Source: Siphonodentalium dalli
Taxonomy: Eukaryota; Mollusca; Scaphopoda; Gadilida; Siphonodentaliidae
Assembly: GCA_032622095.1 (NCBI GenBank)
Contig: CP136061.1
Span: 65,227,127-65,291,126, forward strand
DNA: 64,000 nucleotides
Direction of reading: 5' to 3'
Shown: positions 34,079-43,575 of the stretch, one piece after another
Layout: each line of letters opens with the position of its first letter
Numbering within the stretch: position 1 is the first letter of the stretch
Translations under genes and position numbers: made by a program
Notes under the pieces: model-generated
Seen by the model: only the letters and a program-made list of their open reading frames with translations
Told to the model about the DNA's origin: nothing
The model's database searches: none

Positions 34079-34256
34079 ATTATCAATCCGAAACTAATGC
34101 AACAGTGATTCAAGTTTTATTTTTTAAATTCATTTCATATTTTAATCAACAGTAATTCAAGCGAGCATGATGGAGCATCAAACATTAACTGAGTGTTCAC
34201 CCGAAGTTGATGTTCTTATTCATGAGGCATTGAATGATTGAAGTTATGCTAGGTTT

Positions 34257-34625
34257 TTACATGTTGGTCGTAACACCAGTCTTGTAAGAGGTTGCCGTCG
34301 AACATAATTTGCAGATCGTTTTAGTTCTGTCTGTCTTAATGCGTCCATCCTCTTCAATGGTGTACGTCCAAAAACCGAAATACTGCCAGACTTTCGACCT
34401 GTAGGCCGCTGGCGGATTGACAAGTTTTAAGCTTTGAGCAGACATCTTTCCACGGCCCACGTGTTGTTGTTTTGCCGCAGACGATATATCCAATATACTA
34501 GTATTTGATTGGTTGAAATCACAGCAGTTCATCAAATCAAACCAATCAGAGCATGACTTACAGTATGAGGCTAGGTTACGGAGGTCAGTCATTTCACTTC
34601 CGCCAACGTTTGTGTCAAAGGTCAA
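34257..34625 (-). pseudogene. BED-type zinc-finger fragment of a hAT (ZBED-like) transposase
   Basis: The 122-codon minus frame ends in a recognisable BED finger: SKVWQYFGF at about residues 78-86, then TKTICKLC with the CxxC pair near residues 105-108, and TTNM at the C terminus. In BED domains this is followed by a leucine/histidine stretch (HxxxH) that completes zinc binding; here a stop codon falls directly after TTNM, and the following bases hold only a worn trace in frame with further stops. BED fingers bind transposon ends and occur in domesticated ZBED proteins, but an intact host gene is ruled out by the early stop and missing catalytic domain. The first 70 residues show no domain and may be non-coding. 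Confidence 0.7.
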
Positions 34626-34851
34626 AGTGCGAGCTCACGGAAACAAACGAAATTTACAGATTCACTTCCGATAACACTTCGTAAGCATTCACAGCTTACG
34701 GAAACGAACGAGGGGACACGATTGACTTCGTATGGTAACTGCATAATAGCGGAACTGTATCGAAGTGTATCGAAATTACAGTCAAATGAATCGCATATAG
34801 AATCGTGAATGACGAATCGCGATGCATCTAAATCGCGATGAATCGTTACAG

Positions 34852-35030
34852 TTTGTCAATTGCTTTCCGGGGTGATCTGTGGTTTCTACATGCATTGGAG
34901 TGATTCCCAGTTAAATTTACCCTCTGCTCAGTCTTCCCTCCACCCATAATACTAATAATGTTGTCATATGGCCAAGCGGCTAAAACAACATTAAACCCCA
35001 ATAAACCCAACCAATTATTATCATTGCTTT
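34852..35030 (+). repeat. Possible SINE 3' part
   Basis: The sequence after the hAT right end includes CATATGGCCAAGCGGCTAAA and ACAACATTAAACCCCAATAA followed by an A/C-rich tail, a style common at SINE 3' ends in molluscs. Its link to the SINE head at 33513-33657 is only positional. Confidence 0.35.
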
Positions 35031-35070
35031 CTGTGTGGGCGACGATTGACGATGAAACGCCGGGAAGACC

Positions 35071-35412
35071 AAGGGACCAGCCTTGAGGGTGACTTGGCAG
35101 ACAACTTCTCCCTAAAATGTGCCTCTTCTCTCTATATTTGACCGAGGGAGAAGTGACTCCTCTCTCATATACAAGTTTCCATATGTCCCAGAAAGGTATA
35201 TAAAGTGTACTTACAGATTATAATGATGTACTTTCACACTTAATGGTTTTATAAATGGGCTCTGGTGTTGCATCATACTTATTGGATCATACAAGGGTGA
35301 TGTTGGTGTGTAAACTTAAGCCATTGTTACTTCTTCCCGATTACAGTCCACTTCTCCCTAATAACAGGGAGAAGTGACTTCTCTAAATTTGAAACCTCTA
35401 GGCTGGTCCCTG
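35071..35412. mobile_element. hAT-like N element, copy 2 (342 bp)
   Basis: The ends are AAGGGACCAGCCTTGAGGG and CTCTAGGCTGGTCCCTG. The interior has ACTTCTCCCTAAAATGTG, TATATGTCCCAG-type text, TTAATGGTTTTATAAATGGG and GGGAGAAGTGACTTCTCTAA, matching N copy 1 in order. The flanks GGAAGACC and GAGAGACC agree at 6 of 8 positions, consistent with a worn 8-bp duplication. Confidence 0.8.
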
Positions 35413-35463
35413 GAGAGACCCAATTTGGGGACAATGAATGAAGACACGTTCTATATAACTTGG

Positions 35464-35700
35464 AGCTCCATGGTCCAGTGGTTGTTAGTTGTCCATCTTG
35501 TCTTCACAGACAACACATCGAGATGTGTTTGCAGCCCACCGGTGGACTATTGAGCTTCACATACACAGTGGTTAGGTTTCGAATTAAGCCGATTGTGACT
35601 GTAGGGTTATGCAGTGTTCAAACCTTATGCCTAAGTTTGACCCTTGAGCAAGGTCACTCGTACTGTGACTGCTTTGCAGCACTCATTGGTTAAGGGAGTA
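35464..35700 (+). mobile_element. tRNA-derived SINE-like sequence
   Basis: TGGTCCAGTGGTTGTTAG resembles an A box, and GATGTGTTTGCAGCCC about 50 bases later resembles a worn B box. Downstream, TTTGACCCTTGAGCAAGGTC resembles a motif found in the conserved central part of several animal SINE families. No poly-A or repeated tail is evident. The 77-codon frame across it is not a gene. Confidence 0.5.
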
Positions 35701-35746
35701 TGCAGTTCACATGTTGATAGGTATTGATAGGTATTGTCAGAATGCT

Positions 35747-36108
35747 TAACCTTGATATTGGCACAAATTCATTGCAGCTGGGATTGCTCCCCCATTGGAA
35801 GATGGGAGTGACAATGGTGTGTGTTACAGTAATGCCCAAAGTATATGACCATTTTATACCCACAGCAGAATTATGGGAAATTTTTCAGGATTTAGTCGGA
35901 AATATGGCTTGTTGTCATTCATCGGAAAGCTCTAGGTGAGAGCATTCCGATGAATGGCAGCAAGCCATATTTCCTGAAAAATTTCCCACATTCTGCTGTG
36001 GTTAGGGGGTCGATTATTTAGGATATTACTGTAACCTCGATATGTGCACAAATTTGTTGCAGCTGGGATTGCTCCCTCATTGGAAGATGGGAGTGAAAAT
36101 GGTGTTAC
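35747..36108. repeat. 80-bp direct repeat enclosing the TA palindrome
   Basis: The left unit at about 35747-35826 and the right unit at about 36031-36108 both run from TAACC through GATAT, GCAGCTGGGATTGCTCCC, CATTGGAAGATGGGAGTGA and AATGGTGT to TTAC, with about 90% identity. The left unit ends exactly where the palindrome begins and the right unit begins exactly where it ends. Confidence 0.85.
35825..36033. mobile_element. TA palindrome, copy 4
   Basis: The ends are TACAGTAATGCCC and GATATTACTGTA. The left arm is complete. The right arm lacks about 15 bases between CCATATTTCC and TGAAAAATTTCCC. The centre reads GCTCTAGGTGAGAGC. Both arms carry changes not mirrored in the other, so this is one of the more worn copies. 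Confidence 0.8.
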
Positions 36109-37409
36109 GTGCAGTATGAGACCAAAGCAATAGATTATTCATTATTATTATTATCAGGAAAGTATTCCTGTTCAAATGTTACCAAATATATCTGTTGTTT
36201 GCTATATCAGAATAGATAACCAATTTATTGTGTGAAGTTGACTGGAACCATTAAATCAAGTAATTACGATTCCTGACATTTACACTGTAGGCGGGACATT
36301 ACCAATAAATATCACAAGTCTAGACCAGGCAAATAAATAACAAAACAAATTTATCAACTGGCTTCATTATTATGGCCATAAAACTGAAGTCTTTGTTCTA
36401 TCATTCATGAGGATCAGTTAATATGGATTGAGAAACCTGCAACAAAATAAATGGCTTAATTAGTTCATATGGTTTTATTTGGGAAATTGTTTACAATATT
36501 TCGGGCATGGAATATTTTATCCAGGGGGTTATGAGGTATGTAAGGGTCAATAATATGACAAATGAAATTTAAACTTCAAATATTTTTCGCAATCAATACA
36601 TCTGAATGAGCCAGCAAAATAAAAATTATAATTTGAAAGTTTCACAGTTCGTTAAAGGCATGGATGGTCTTCGTTATAGATTATAATTTTGAAATAACAG
36701 TTTTTGTATTATAAAAATTTCCTCAAGAGTATACTAATAATATAGTATAATGATAGTAGGAAAGTGATATTATCCACAGAACACACGTTTGTTTATATAC
36801 AGCGCATAAATAGTGAGCAACAAGCAAAACATCCAACACCATTGCCATTGTTTTAGTAGTGGCCCAATACCCTGAAACAGCTAAAAAATATTTCCAGCAT
36901 TTGATTTTAGTGATGTTTGACAGTAGCCAAGGGACACACAACTGAGCGTAAGAAAATCCACTAACTGTCCTCCAAGGAGCACATTTCCTGCCAATTTCCT
37001 CATTAAGACTCTTCATCAAGTGTGATGTCGAATTCCAAAACAAACAGTTCCCCTGGCAGATCTTTATACGCACATATAAACAACATTCTACAGAAACCTC
37101 TCAATGATGCTAACAATTCTTACAAGAAGGATTAATTCCTACTTAACATAGGTCTGTCATTTACACATCATCAAACAACTTCTAATAAAAGTTCACAAAA
37201 CATTCTTAAGTAATACACAATCCAGGGAGAAGTTCCGACTTCGGTATATCCACAATTGTTATTTACTAGTCCTATTGCTGGAAAAAACATTCCGATTCCA
37301 CGTCCCAAACAATTTCATAATGTTCAAGCAACTCCAAATATTTACTCCAAATATTTTCATGTTTTTTTTGCTGCCCGGGAAACCACATCTTGAAGGGTAT
37401 AGCTCTCAT
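36109..37409. other. Unassigned non-coding DNA with a short TTA tract
   Basis: A TTATTATTATTATTAT tract lies near 36142. The minus frame 36723-37073 (116 codons) has no recognisable domain. Otherwise nothing is seen. Confidence 0.45.
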
Positions 37410-38209
37410 TTAAAGAAATATTATGGACTTGTTCCGGTGTGTGAAACTGATCAGTTAGTATTCAGGCGCTATGCCAACTGGAGGAATGTAGCATTCTACA
37501 AACATTGTTGAAAATCTCAAGCAAATTGACCATACCGCTCCATGGAAAATATCATCCGAACTATGCTCAATTGTAAATATTTACTTCTTGATTCAGGAAG
37601 CAACTATCAGAGATAAACTAATGAAAACGATTTTGCCATCGAGTCATTGTATTTAATATATGTATCAATATATAAGAGTAGGATCTGTCTGTCTGTTTTG
37701 ATTTTTCTCAGAGACCCCTTGACCAATTTCAACCAAATTTGGTGTGGTGACTCTGGTTACCCTGGCAGAGGTTATAACGGTGTTAAGTTTTTAAAAATTA
37801 TGATTTTAAAAAATCTAATTAATTAATTTGAGCAAGGAGCTCAATCTAAAAAAAAAACATTTACCGGTATTTGAAAAAAAAATATTTAATTGTTTTTTTT
37901 TTAAATGAAACTGTAGAAATTATCAAAATATGGGCCACCTCTGTCTAAGGTCAAAATGTGCTGGGTGTCAACAAAGGGGCCACAGGCCTGTAACACACAA
38001 AGGGGTCACATGCCCCTTTGTGCAGGGGCCGCATGCCCCTCCGATGCTGAATAAAGTCTCCCAAAGGGAGCCTGTTTCAGCTAGTTAATATAAAAAAATG
38101 ACATTGTGAGTTGTCAAATCGGATATAATCTTCGGAAAAATAACTACTTTTAGCAAGATAATTCTCCATTTCTATTTGATCACCCAACCTGGGTGCTTTA
38201 AATCACTTT
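37410..38209 (-). repeat. R-family repeat, copy 3 (reverse), split by an insertion
   Basis: It begins TTAAAGAAATATTATGGACT and contains GGCGCTATGCCAACTGGAGG, GAATGTAGCATTC and GCCATCGAGTCATTG. It is interrupted at about 37677 and resumes near 38096 with ATGACATTGTGAGTTGTC, ending TTTAAATCACTTTA. The order matches the reverse of R copy 2 and the direct reading of R copy 5. Confidence 0.65.
37678..38095. mobile_element. Insertion X inside R copy 3
   Basis: About 415 bases interrupt R exactly where copies 2 and 5 are continuous. The left part reads GGATCTGTCTGTCTG and CCAATTTCAACCAAATTTGG; the right part has three forms of AAAGGGGTCACATGCCCCTT/GGGGCC and ends AAAGGGAGCCTGTTTCAGCT. No inverted ends are seen; AATATAA/ATATAAG-like flanks may be a short duplication. 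Family unknown. Confidence 0.55.
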
Positions 38210-38461
38210 ATCCTTTATTTGACTAAATGGATTCTCCAACCAAGTTATAAAATTTTACATGTGAATGGTCTATCATATATTTTGTGGGATGCTCAGGTAA
38301 TAACTGTCGACTGAGAACAGATAATACAACTGCTGAAGGATTCATATTCACTGGTAGGAAATGTTCAGATAATAAACTCAACAAATTACGTTTATTTATT
38401 ATCTGAAAATTTGCTAAGGGAACTATTCCTCAATGAGTATTTAGCATAGAAAGTGAAGTAA
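38207..38461 (+). mobile_element. T3-family element between two R copies
   Basis: GACTAAATGGATTCTCC, AATGGTCTATCATATATTT, GGAAATGTTCAGATAATAA, TTTATTATCTGAAAATTT and TCAATGAGTATTTAGCATAG follow the T3 order. Both ends are worn (TTTATCCTTTAT on the left, AGTGAAGTAA on the right). It fills exactly the gap between R copy 3 (reverse) and R copy 4 (forward). Confidence 0.65.
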
Positions 38462-38995
38462 TGTGGAACACTCTCACTAGGACGAAGTGATCAAATGGGA
38501 ATATAGAATAAAGTATTATAAATTTTATACTCAAAATTAGTAGCATGCAATGTCATCCTTATATATGGTAATGACCTAAATAATCCACTCCTTTAACCAC
38601 AGCAGAATTGTGGGTAATTTTTCAGGATGTAGTCGGAAATATGGCTTGCTGCCATTCATCGGAAAGCTCTCGGTGAGAGTTTTCCGATGAATGGCAACAG
38701 GCCATATTTCCGACTAAATCATGAAAAATTACCCATAATTCTGCTGTGGTTAAGGAGTCGATTATTTAGGGCATTAATGTATGAATTATAAAGCAACTCC
38801 ATTTGGCAGAATCATTGCCGTTTGTTTATCGCTGAAACCTGAGAACTTCAGATGTTGTGTTTTCTGAAATAATATGTTTGAAGTGGCTGAAATTTTCAGA
38901 AATATTAAGTTAAATGCTATATCGTTTCAGTGGGAAAGGTGCCCAGGTACTCACTTAACAGTTTGGTTCACTCCAATAGGCAGACAATCCTTAAA
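38455..38995 (+). repeat. R-family repeat, copy 4, split by a TA palindrome
   Basis: GTGGAACACTCTCAC and GATCAAATGGGAATATAG at the left match R copy 1. After the palindrome the repeat resumes with TGAATTATAAAGCAACTCC, ATCATTGCCGTTTG and GTTTGGTTCACTCC. R copy 2 has an uninterrupted CTTATATATTC here, so the palindrome entered at a TA. Confidence 0.6.
38564..38781. mobile_element. TA palindrome, copy 5
   Basis: Complete arms have a CTCTCGGTGAGAG centre. The left outermost bases are worn (TATGGTAATGACC) and the right end is GGGCATTAATGTA. The insertion site lies in R copy 4 and shows a plain TA duplication, without extra flank duplication. Confidence 0.85.
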
Positions 38996-39648
38996 TTAAT
39001 TAATTGGGTTAAATTTAGGCTGGAAAGATCATTTAGCCCACACCCAGGAGAGATAACAATAGTTCCAATGGTTGAGTTCTGTGATATTGTGCATTTGGAT
39101 TGAGTTGAAATAAATTGAGTTCGTAAATTAATTTAACCGAATCATCAATAAGATTTAATTGTAGTGCAAACAATTCAACAGCCACCATCACTGTTCAATG
39201 CAACAGAATTATATAACCTTGTCATGCAATCATTTCGCTGGAGGAAATAACTTTCTTTGGAGAAAACCAAGGGCAATGTCATGTCCAATGACTTCTATTG
39301 CTGTTTACGGTGCCATGCACTTCCTTAGATTTCCTTTGATGAAGAGATAAGGACACATTTTTGTTGCCTACCCGTGATTTTATAGGAATGATCATGACTA
39401 AGTTTTGTCAATTAGCACCCCCACCCCCCCCCCCCCCCCCCCCATGAGATGTTCAAGCCAAGCTACAAAAAGATTCAATGTCTTGATTGATTGCAATTTT
39501 CTGGTAATTCCGGACTGCCCAATAAACAATGTTCCACAAGATCGTCTCCACATTTTAGTTTGACTCAGGTAGCTCGCTTCCACTCAAGAAATTTCCAAGA
39601 ATTTGTATTATTTTTCGTTTTTTATTTTTATTTAGTGGTATTAACTTA
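38996..39648. other. Unassigned DNA with a C20 run
   Basis: The C run lies at about 39424-39443. No gene is recognised. Confidence 0.4.
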
Positions 39649-39895
39649 ATAACCCTTTCTATACAAAATGGATTATCCCACTCAGTTATAAAAGTATACA
39701 TTGGAATGGTCTATTATTATTTTGAGGGGCTTTCAGAAAAAACAATAAAAGTACAGGATTGAGTCCTATTTATTGCGGGAAATGTTCAGATAATAAGTTC
39801 AACAAATAAACTATGGTCATTTGTTGAACTTATTATCTGAACATTTCCTACGGTATAACTACTCGTCAATGAGTAATAAGTATAGAAAGGATTAA
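39649..39895 (+). mobile_element. T3-family element, well-preserved copy (247 bp)
   Basis: It begins ATAACCCTTTCTATAC and ends GTATAGAAAGGATTAA. It contains GGATTATCCCACTCAGTTAT, GGAATGGTCTATTATTATTT and the hairpin GTTCAGATAATAAGTTCAAC / GTTGAACTTATTATCTGAAC, then CTACTCGTCAATGAGTA. This copy is the reference I used for the family order. Confidence 0.8.
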
Positions 39896-40056
39896 AGCAA
39901 ATAAAGAATCAAATGCTTTGCTTTTTGTGAGTACTCAATGAACACATTGCAAATCATCTAATATTTTCAGTTGTCTCATTTGAATACATCCGGAGAAATC
40001 CCAAAATTGAGGTACTAAAAAGTAAAGTGGATGTTGTTGGAAACAAATAATGATTC

Positions 40057-40166
40057 GAGCATGAATTGTCATTCACCACACTAATTTAGTGCCTCTAGGG
40101 AGTTATGTAATACCAAATAACTCCATTGGGACACTAAATTGGTGTAGTTAACTCCAAGCCATGCTC
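40057..40166. repeat. Palindrome, about 50-base arms
   Basis: GAGCATG, ACCACACTAATTTAGTG and GGGAGTTAT pair with ATAACTCC, CACTAAATTGGTGTAGT and CCATGCTC, with two unpaired bulges. The loop is about 10 bases. A single copy is recognised. Confidence 0.7.
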
Positions 40167-40589
40167 TATTAATTCAATATGATACTGTCATCCTATACTA
40201 TGTACTATGTACTGGAACAGACATCATGATAAGTGCAAAATTACCCATATAAAGCCAACACCTGTCAATTCTTAATATTCCCAGCCATTAGTGTCATAAT
40301 ATCAGGTTAAACAAATTGGGGACCTTGGGACTGCTACTCCCTGTCAGATGCTGTACAGAGTGACTACATATCCAGTCTATTTTGTCCTCTATCGACAGCT
40401 TTTTTCATCTAATCGTATTTGACTTCTATTGAACCCCAATAGATGATGCTGCCACCTCTTATATAATATCCTAAACATATTCAGAGTAGCTAGGCCTGTT
40501 AGGTAAGAAATGTCTAACCCTTCCATCTTTGGAAGATTCAGTATTCATTCACATGATCCGCAGCATCCGCTATACTACTTTTTGTGATA

Positions 40590-41067
40590 TAACCCCTTTC
40601 TATACTAAATTATTCATTGATGAGTAGTTATCCCTTAAGGAATGTTCAGATAATAAGTTCAACAAAGGTCGTTCTTCCCACCAATGAATTAGAACATCCT
40701 TCAACACTTGTAATATCTGTTCATCTGTCTGTTGTCTGCTTATAATTCCTGAATTCCCTACAAATGAATAATATATCATTCCAAGGTAGACTTTTAAAAC
40801 TGAATGGGAGAATCCATTTGTCCAAGAAAGGGTTTATTTATTGTCTGTTGTCTGCTATATTTCCTGAATTCCCTACAAATGAATAATATATCATTCCAAG
40901 GTAGACTTTTAAAACTGAATGGGAGAATCCATTTGTCCAAGAAAGGGTTTATTTATTGTCTGTTGTCTGCTTATATTTCCTGAATTCCCTACAAATGAAT
41001 AATATATCATTCCAAGGTAGACTTTTAAAACTGAATGGGAGAATCCATTTAGCCAAAGAAGGGTTAA
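40590..41067 (-). mobile_element. T3-family element with a triplicated end
   Basis: It starts ATAACCCCTTTCTATACTAA, continues ATTGATGAGTAGTTATCCC and ATGTTCAGATAATAAGTTC, and ends AAAGAAGGGTTAA. The segment from CTGTTGTCTGC to the GAAAGGGTT end is present three times. Confidence 0.75.
40726..41064. repeat. About 115-bp tandem array, three units
   Basis: Units start near 40726, 40842 and 40957 with TGTCTGTTGTCTGC, then CTGAATTCCCTACAAATGAA, CATTCCAAGGTAGACTTTT and GGGAGAATCCATTTGTCCAA. The units are nearly identical, so the duplication is recent compared with the age of the element itself. Confidence 0.9.
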
Positions 41068-41444
41068 AACATTAAGAATTAAACAAGGACCTGACCCGCC
41101 TTTTGATCTGGTATCGTATTCGCCAATAAATCTTGTATTTTGCTCATAGTTTTCATCATCTTCCCTATATTATGCAAGAATTTTAAGAAACATGCTTGGA
41201 TAAATCTTATACGTCTGCGAGAAACGGCCCAAAATTTGTATCCACTATACTGTGAAACCGCTGTCTATATGCAAATTATTTCCGGTGTTAAAAGTACACA
41301 GTAATGATATTGTGCTTAATTATTTGTTCAATTTATACAATGCCTTATTCTTACTGAGAAGTAACGGAAAACGGAAGTAAACGCAGATATAAAATCTAGT
41401 TATAGTAGCTATATACTGTGACATCACCAATGACACATTAGAGT
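41068..41444. other. Unassigned non-coding DNA
   Basis: Nothing recognised in about 375 bases. Confidence 0.35.
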
Positions 41445-41564
41445 TTAAACTTTCTATTATTTATCTGGAGGGCTCTTCAGTTTTGAAAATGTTAACACAA
41501 GTTCAACAAACTTATTATCTGAAGATTTCCTAAAAGATTTACTCTTTAGAAAAGAAAGATTTAA
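41445..41564. mobile_element. T3-family relic
   Basis: TTAAACTTTCTATTATTTAT, CTGGAGGGCTCTTCAG, AGTTCAACAAACTTATTATC and TTTAGAAAAGAAAGATTTAA keep the T3 order in a shortened form. Confidence 0.5.
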
Positions 41565-43185
41565 CATAATCTTTTTTTTTCAAAGCGAGCGAGAATTTTC
41601 AGAGCTGGAAATTTGAGAAAGCATTATTTAATGGATCGCAAATACAAATGATTTCAGTCCCAATTTTGAACATGTCATCAGAACTAATAGCTCCATTTGC
41701 GAGCCATCATGGTTCAGAGCTCTGTTCTAACCACAATGTTTGGAAATTCTTATGAAAATCAGTTGTTAAAGACACACACACATCTGTTTAATAATATATT
41801 GACAAGTATGAAAAGCTGGCCAATTCTAAGATGTATTCAGGGTTCCAAAACAATAACAACAAATTAGTTAAAAATTATCTCCTTTGTTCTGTTGAAAAAA
41901 TACTGAAGACCAAATATGCCATATAAGTTATACCTATAAATAAATTATCATTTATGTTGCATGTATTGAAAAATTCACAAAACACATTTTTCGTGTTCCT
42001 CTAAAACTATGAAACAAAATGGTATCTTTCTTGTAGCACATCTTGTTTCAAACATGTTATTTTATAAACTAGAATCCAATTAAAAAGTAAACAACGTTTT
42101 GTAATAATTAGCTTGAAACCTGGAAACCCCGACTAATATCTTGAATTCACCACAGATTTGACTTGTGAGATTTACATAGCATGCAGATGTCGGCACTGAA
42201 AGTTGCATGATGTCAAACTGAAAACGAACATGGTCTGTCTGCCCAGATATGAAATCAACATGACTACACTGAGATTCAGCTTGCATGTGTTCAGCACATG
42301 AGCTCGTATTAATTGGGGAAAGTACAACATTATGTGGAAAATATAGACCCAATCTGAAAAAGTTGGTTCCTTGCTTCTGATTTGATTCAGATTGAATGAT
42401 TATTCATGACTCGAGCATACATTTATATATCTTGATATATTTCGATGAAGTCACTTCGCCTTCATCAGTCTTTTGTTGACTATTGGCATTCACTGACCAT
42501 TTGTGTTCGAAAACCAACCACAAACATGCAGGGATGAGGATGGACTGCATGGAGCTGCCGTCGCCATACAGATCTCTCATGTCCTCATGTGACTAAACCA
42601 GTCAGTTGACTGTCAACAGTACAATGATGCCGAAGTGACTTCATTGAAATATCTTAAGATATATAAAATTATGCTCTCAGTCCTGAATAATCAATCTAGA
42701 CAATCTATTTTGGTAAAATTTGCACTATTTGATGTCTGAGTTGATTGGTCCTGCCGCTATTATAGTTAATTTTCACTGGGAAACTCTTTCCTCCTTGAAA
42801 TTAACTACTTTATCTATACTCACTGTAACTCACAGCTACATCAACATCAGCAAACTTACCTGAAATGAAATAAAACATAGCATGTAAATTCATATGAATA
42901 AATACAAGCTATTATTATTATTGTCAGCTGCACTTGCTTACCGAAAAACATGCCAAAACACTGTATCCAAGTTCACACTTTAAATTCACACAAAACTATT
43001 TTTTATTTGATAATAGTTTTTTAATTAGCGTACTATGAATTCAAAACAACTATTACATCAGTTTCAATCTTCAGATATCATAAGTCAATAAATATTGTAC
43101 ATAGTTTCATGGCATCGTTTGAACCAAATAAAAAAAAATTCACATGGAAGAGAAGGATTTAGTACTAAAACCATGGGTTAATGAC
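41565..43185. other. Unassigned DNA with one inverted-repeat element
   Basis: No gene is recognised. The one clear structure is the inverted repeat at 42424-42665. Confidence 0.4.
42424..42665. mobile_element. Inverted-repeat element, about 42-bp arms
   Basis: TATATATCTTGATATATTTC and GATGAAGTCACTTCG at the left are mirrored by CGAAGTGACTTCATTGAAAT and ATCTTAAGATATATA at the right. Inside, GTCTTTTGTTGACTATTG and GTCAGTTGACTGTCAACAG add weaker symmetry. No target duplication was identified. Confidence 0.65.
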
Positions 43186-43189
43186 AAGT

Positions 43190-43350
43190 TCAGAGATTTA
43201 AAAGGTCCTTGCACTACATGTAAGTATGAACAAGAAACAGAATTTATGAGGAACTGATAATGCCTCCACAAAGCTCTACAATGAAACTGAACTTATACAG
43301 AGCCTAATTGAAACCCGTCAGATTTGTTTCGATCTAGTTCCCTATTCCCA
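43190..43350. repeat. Diverged direct repeat, unit 1
   Basis: AAAAGGTCCTTGCACTAC, GAGGAACTGATA, CCTCCACAAAGCTCTAC and CAGAGCCTAATTGAAACCC followed by TCAGATTTGTTTCGATCTAG match unit 2 at 44.29-44.43 kb in the same order, about 1.1 kb apart. Confidence 0.65.
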
Positions 43351-43377
43351 AGCCTTAAAATAGTGTGTCTGACAAAT

Positions 43378-43575
43378 GCAGAATGAGGTCCCCAGCCTGC
43401 CCCAGCAGGTAAATTTAGTGACGCTACCCGAACAGCCGGCTAGCATCAATCAATTCACCCTCTGGGGACCTCAGTCTGCTGAGGCCTCATCTTCTGTGAA
43501 CTATCTGTAGTCTCGAATTAACATTGTTATAAATTCACCCTCTGGGGACCACGTTCTGCAAATGACAGACACCCT
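43378..43575. mobile_element. Pal2 small palindromic element, copy b, plus a half copy
   Basis: GCAGAATGAGGTCCCCAG, AAATTTAGTGACGCTACCC, GGCTAGCATCAATCAATTC and ACCCTCTGGGGACCTCAG form a palindrome with a short insertion in the left arm. A second right-arm half (AATTCACCCTCTGGGGACC, 43531 on) follows, with the GCAAATGACAG extension seen beside copy a. Confidence 0.65.

Larger units (their letters stand above)
33658..34851 (-). mobile_element. hAT-like relic with BED zinc-finger fragment (1194 bp)
   Basis: The ends CTGTAACGATACG (left) and the inverse of CTGTAACGATTCATCGCGAT (right) are followed by subterminal repeats of CGATACG/TATCGCGATACG on the left and ATCGCGATG/GAATCG on the right. The minus strand carries a broken BED-finger reading frame (34257-34625), the usual N-terminal domain of ZBED-type hAT transposases. 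The catalytic region is missing. No 8-bp target duplication is evident. The interior also carries an independent hairpin. Confidence 0.65.

Noticed and set aside
36723-37073. 116-codon minus frame with hydrophobic stretches
   Set aside because: Tryptophan/tyrosine-rich composition expected from AT-rich non-coding DNA; no family signature or neighbouring exon.
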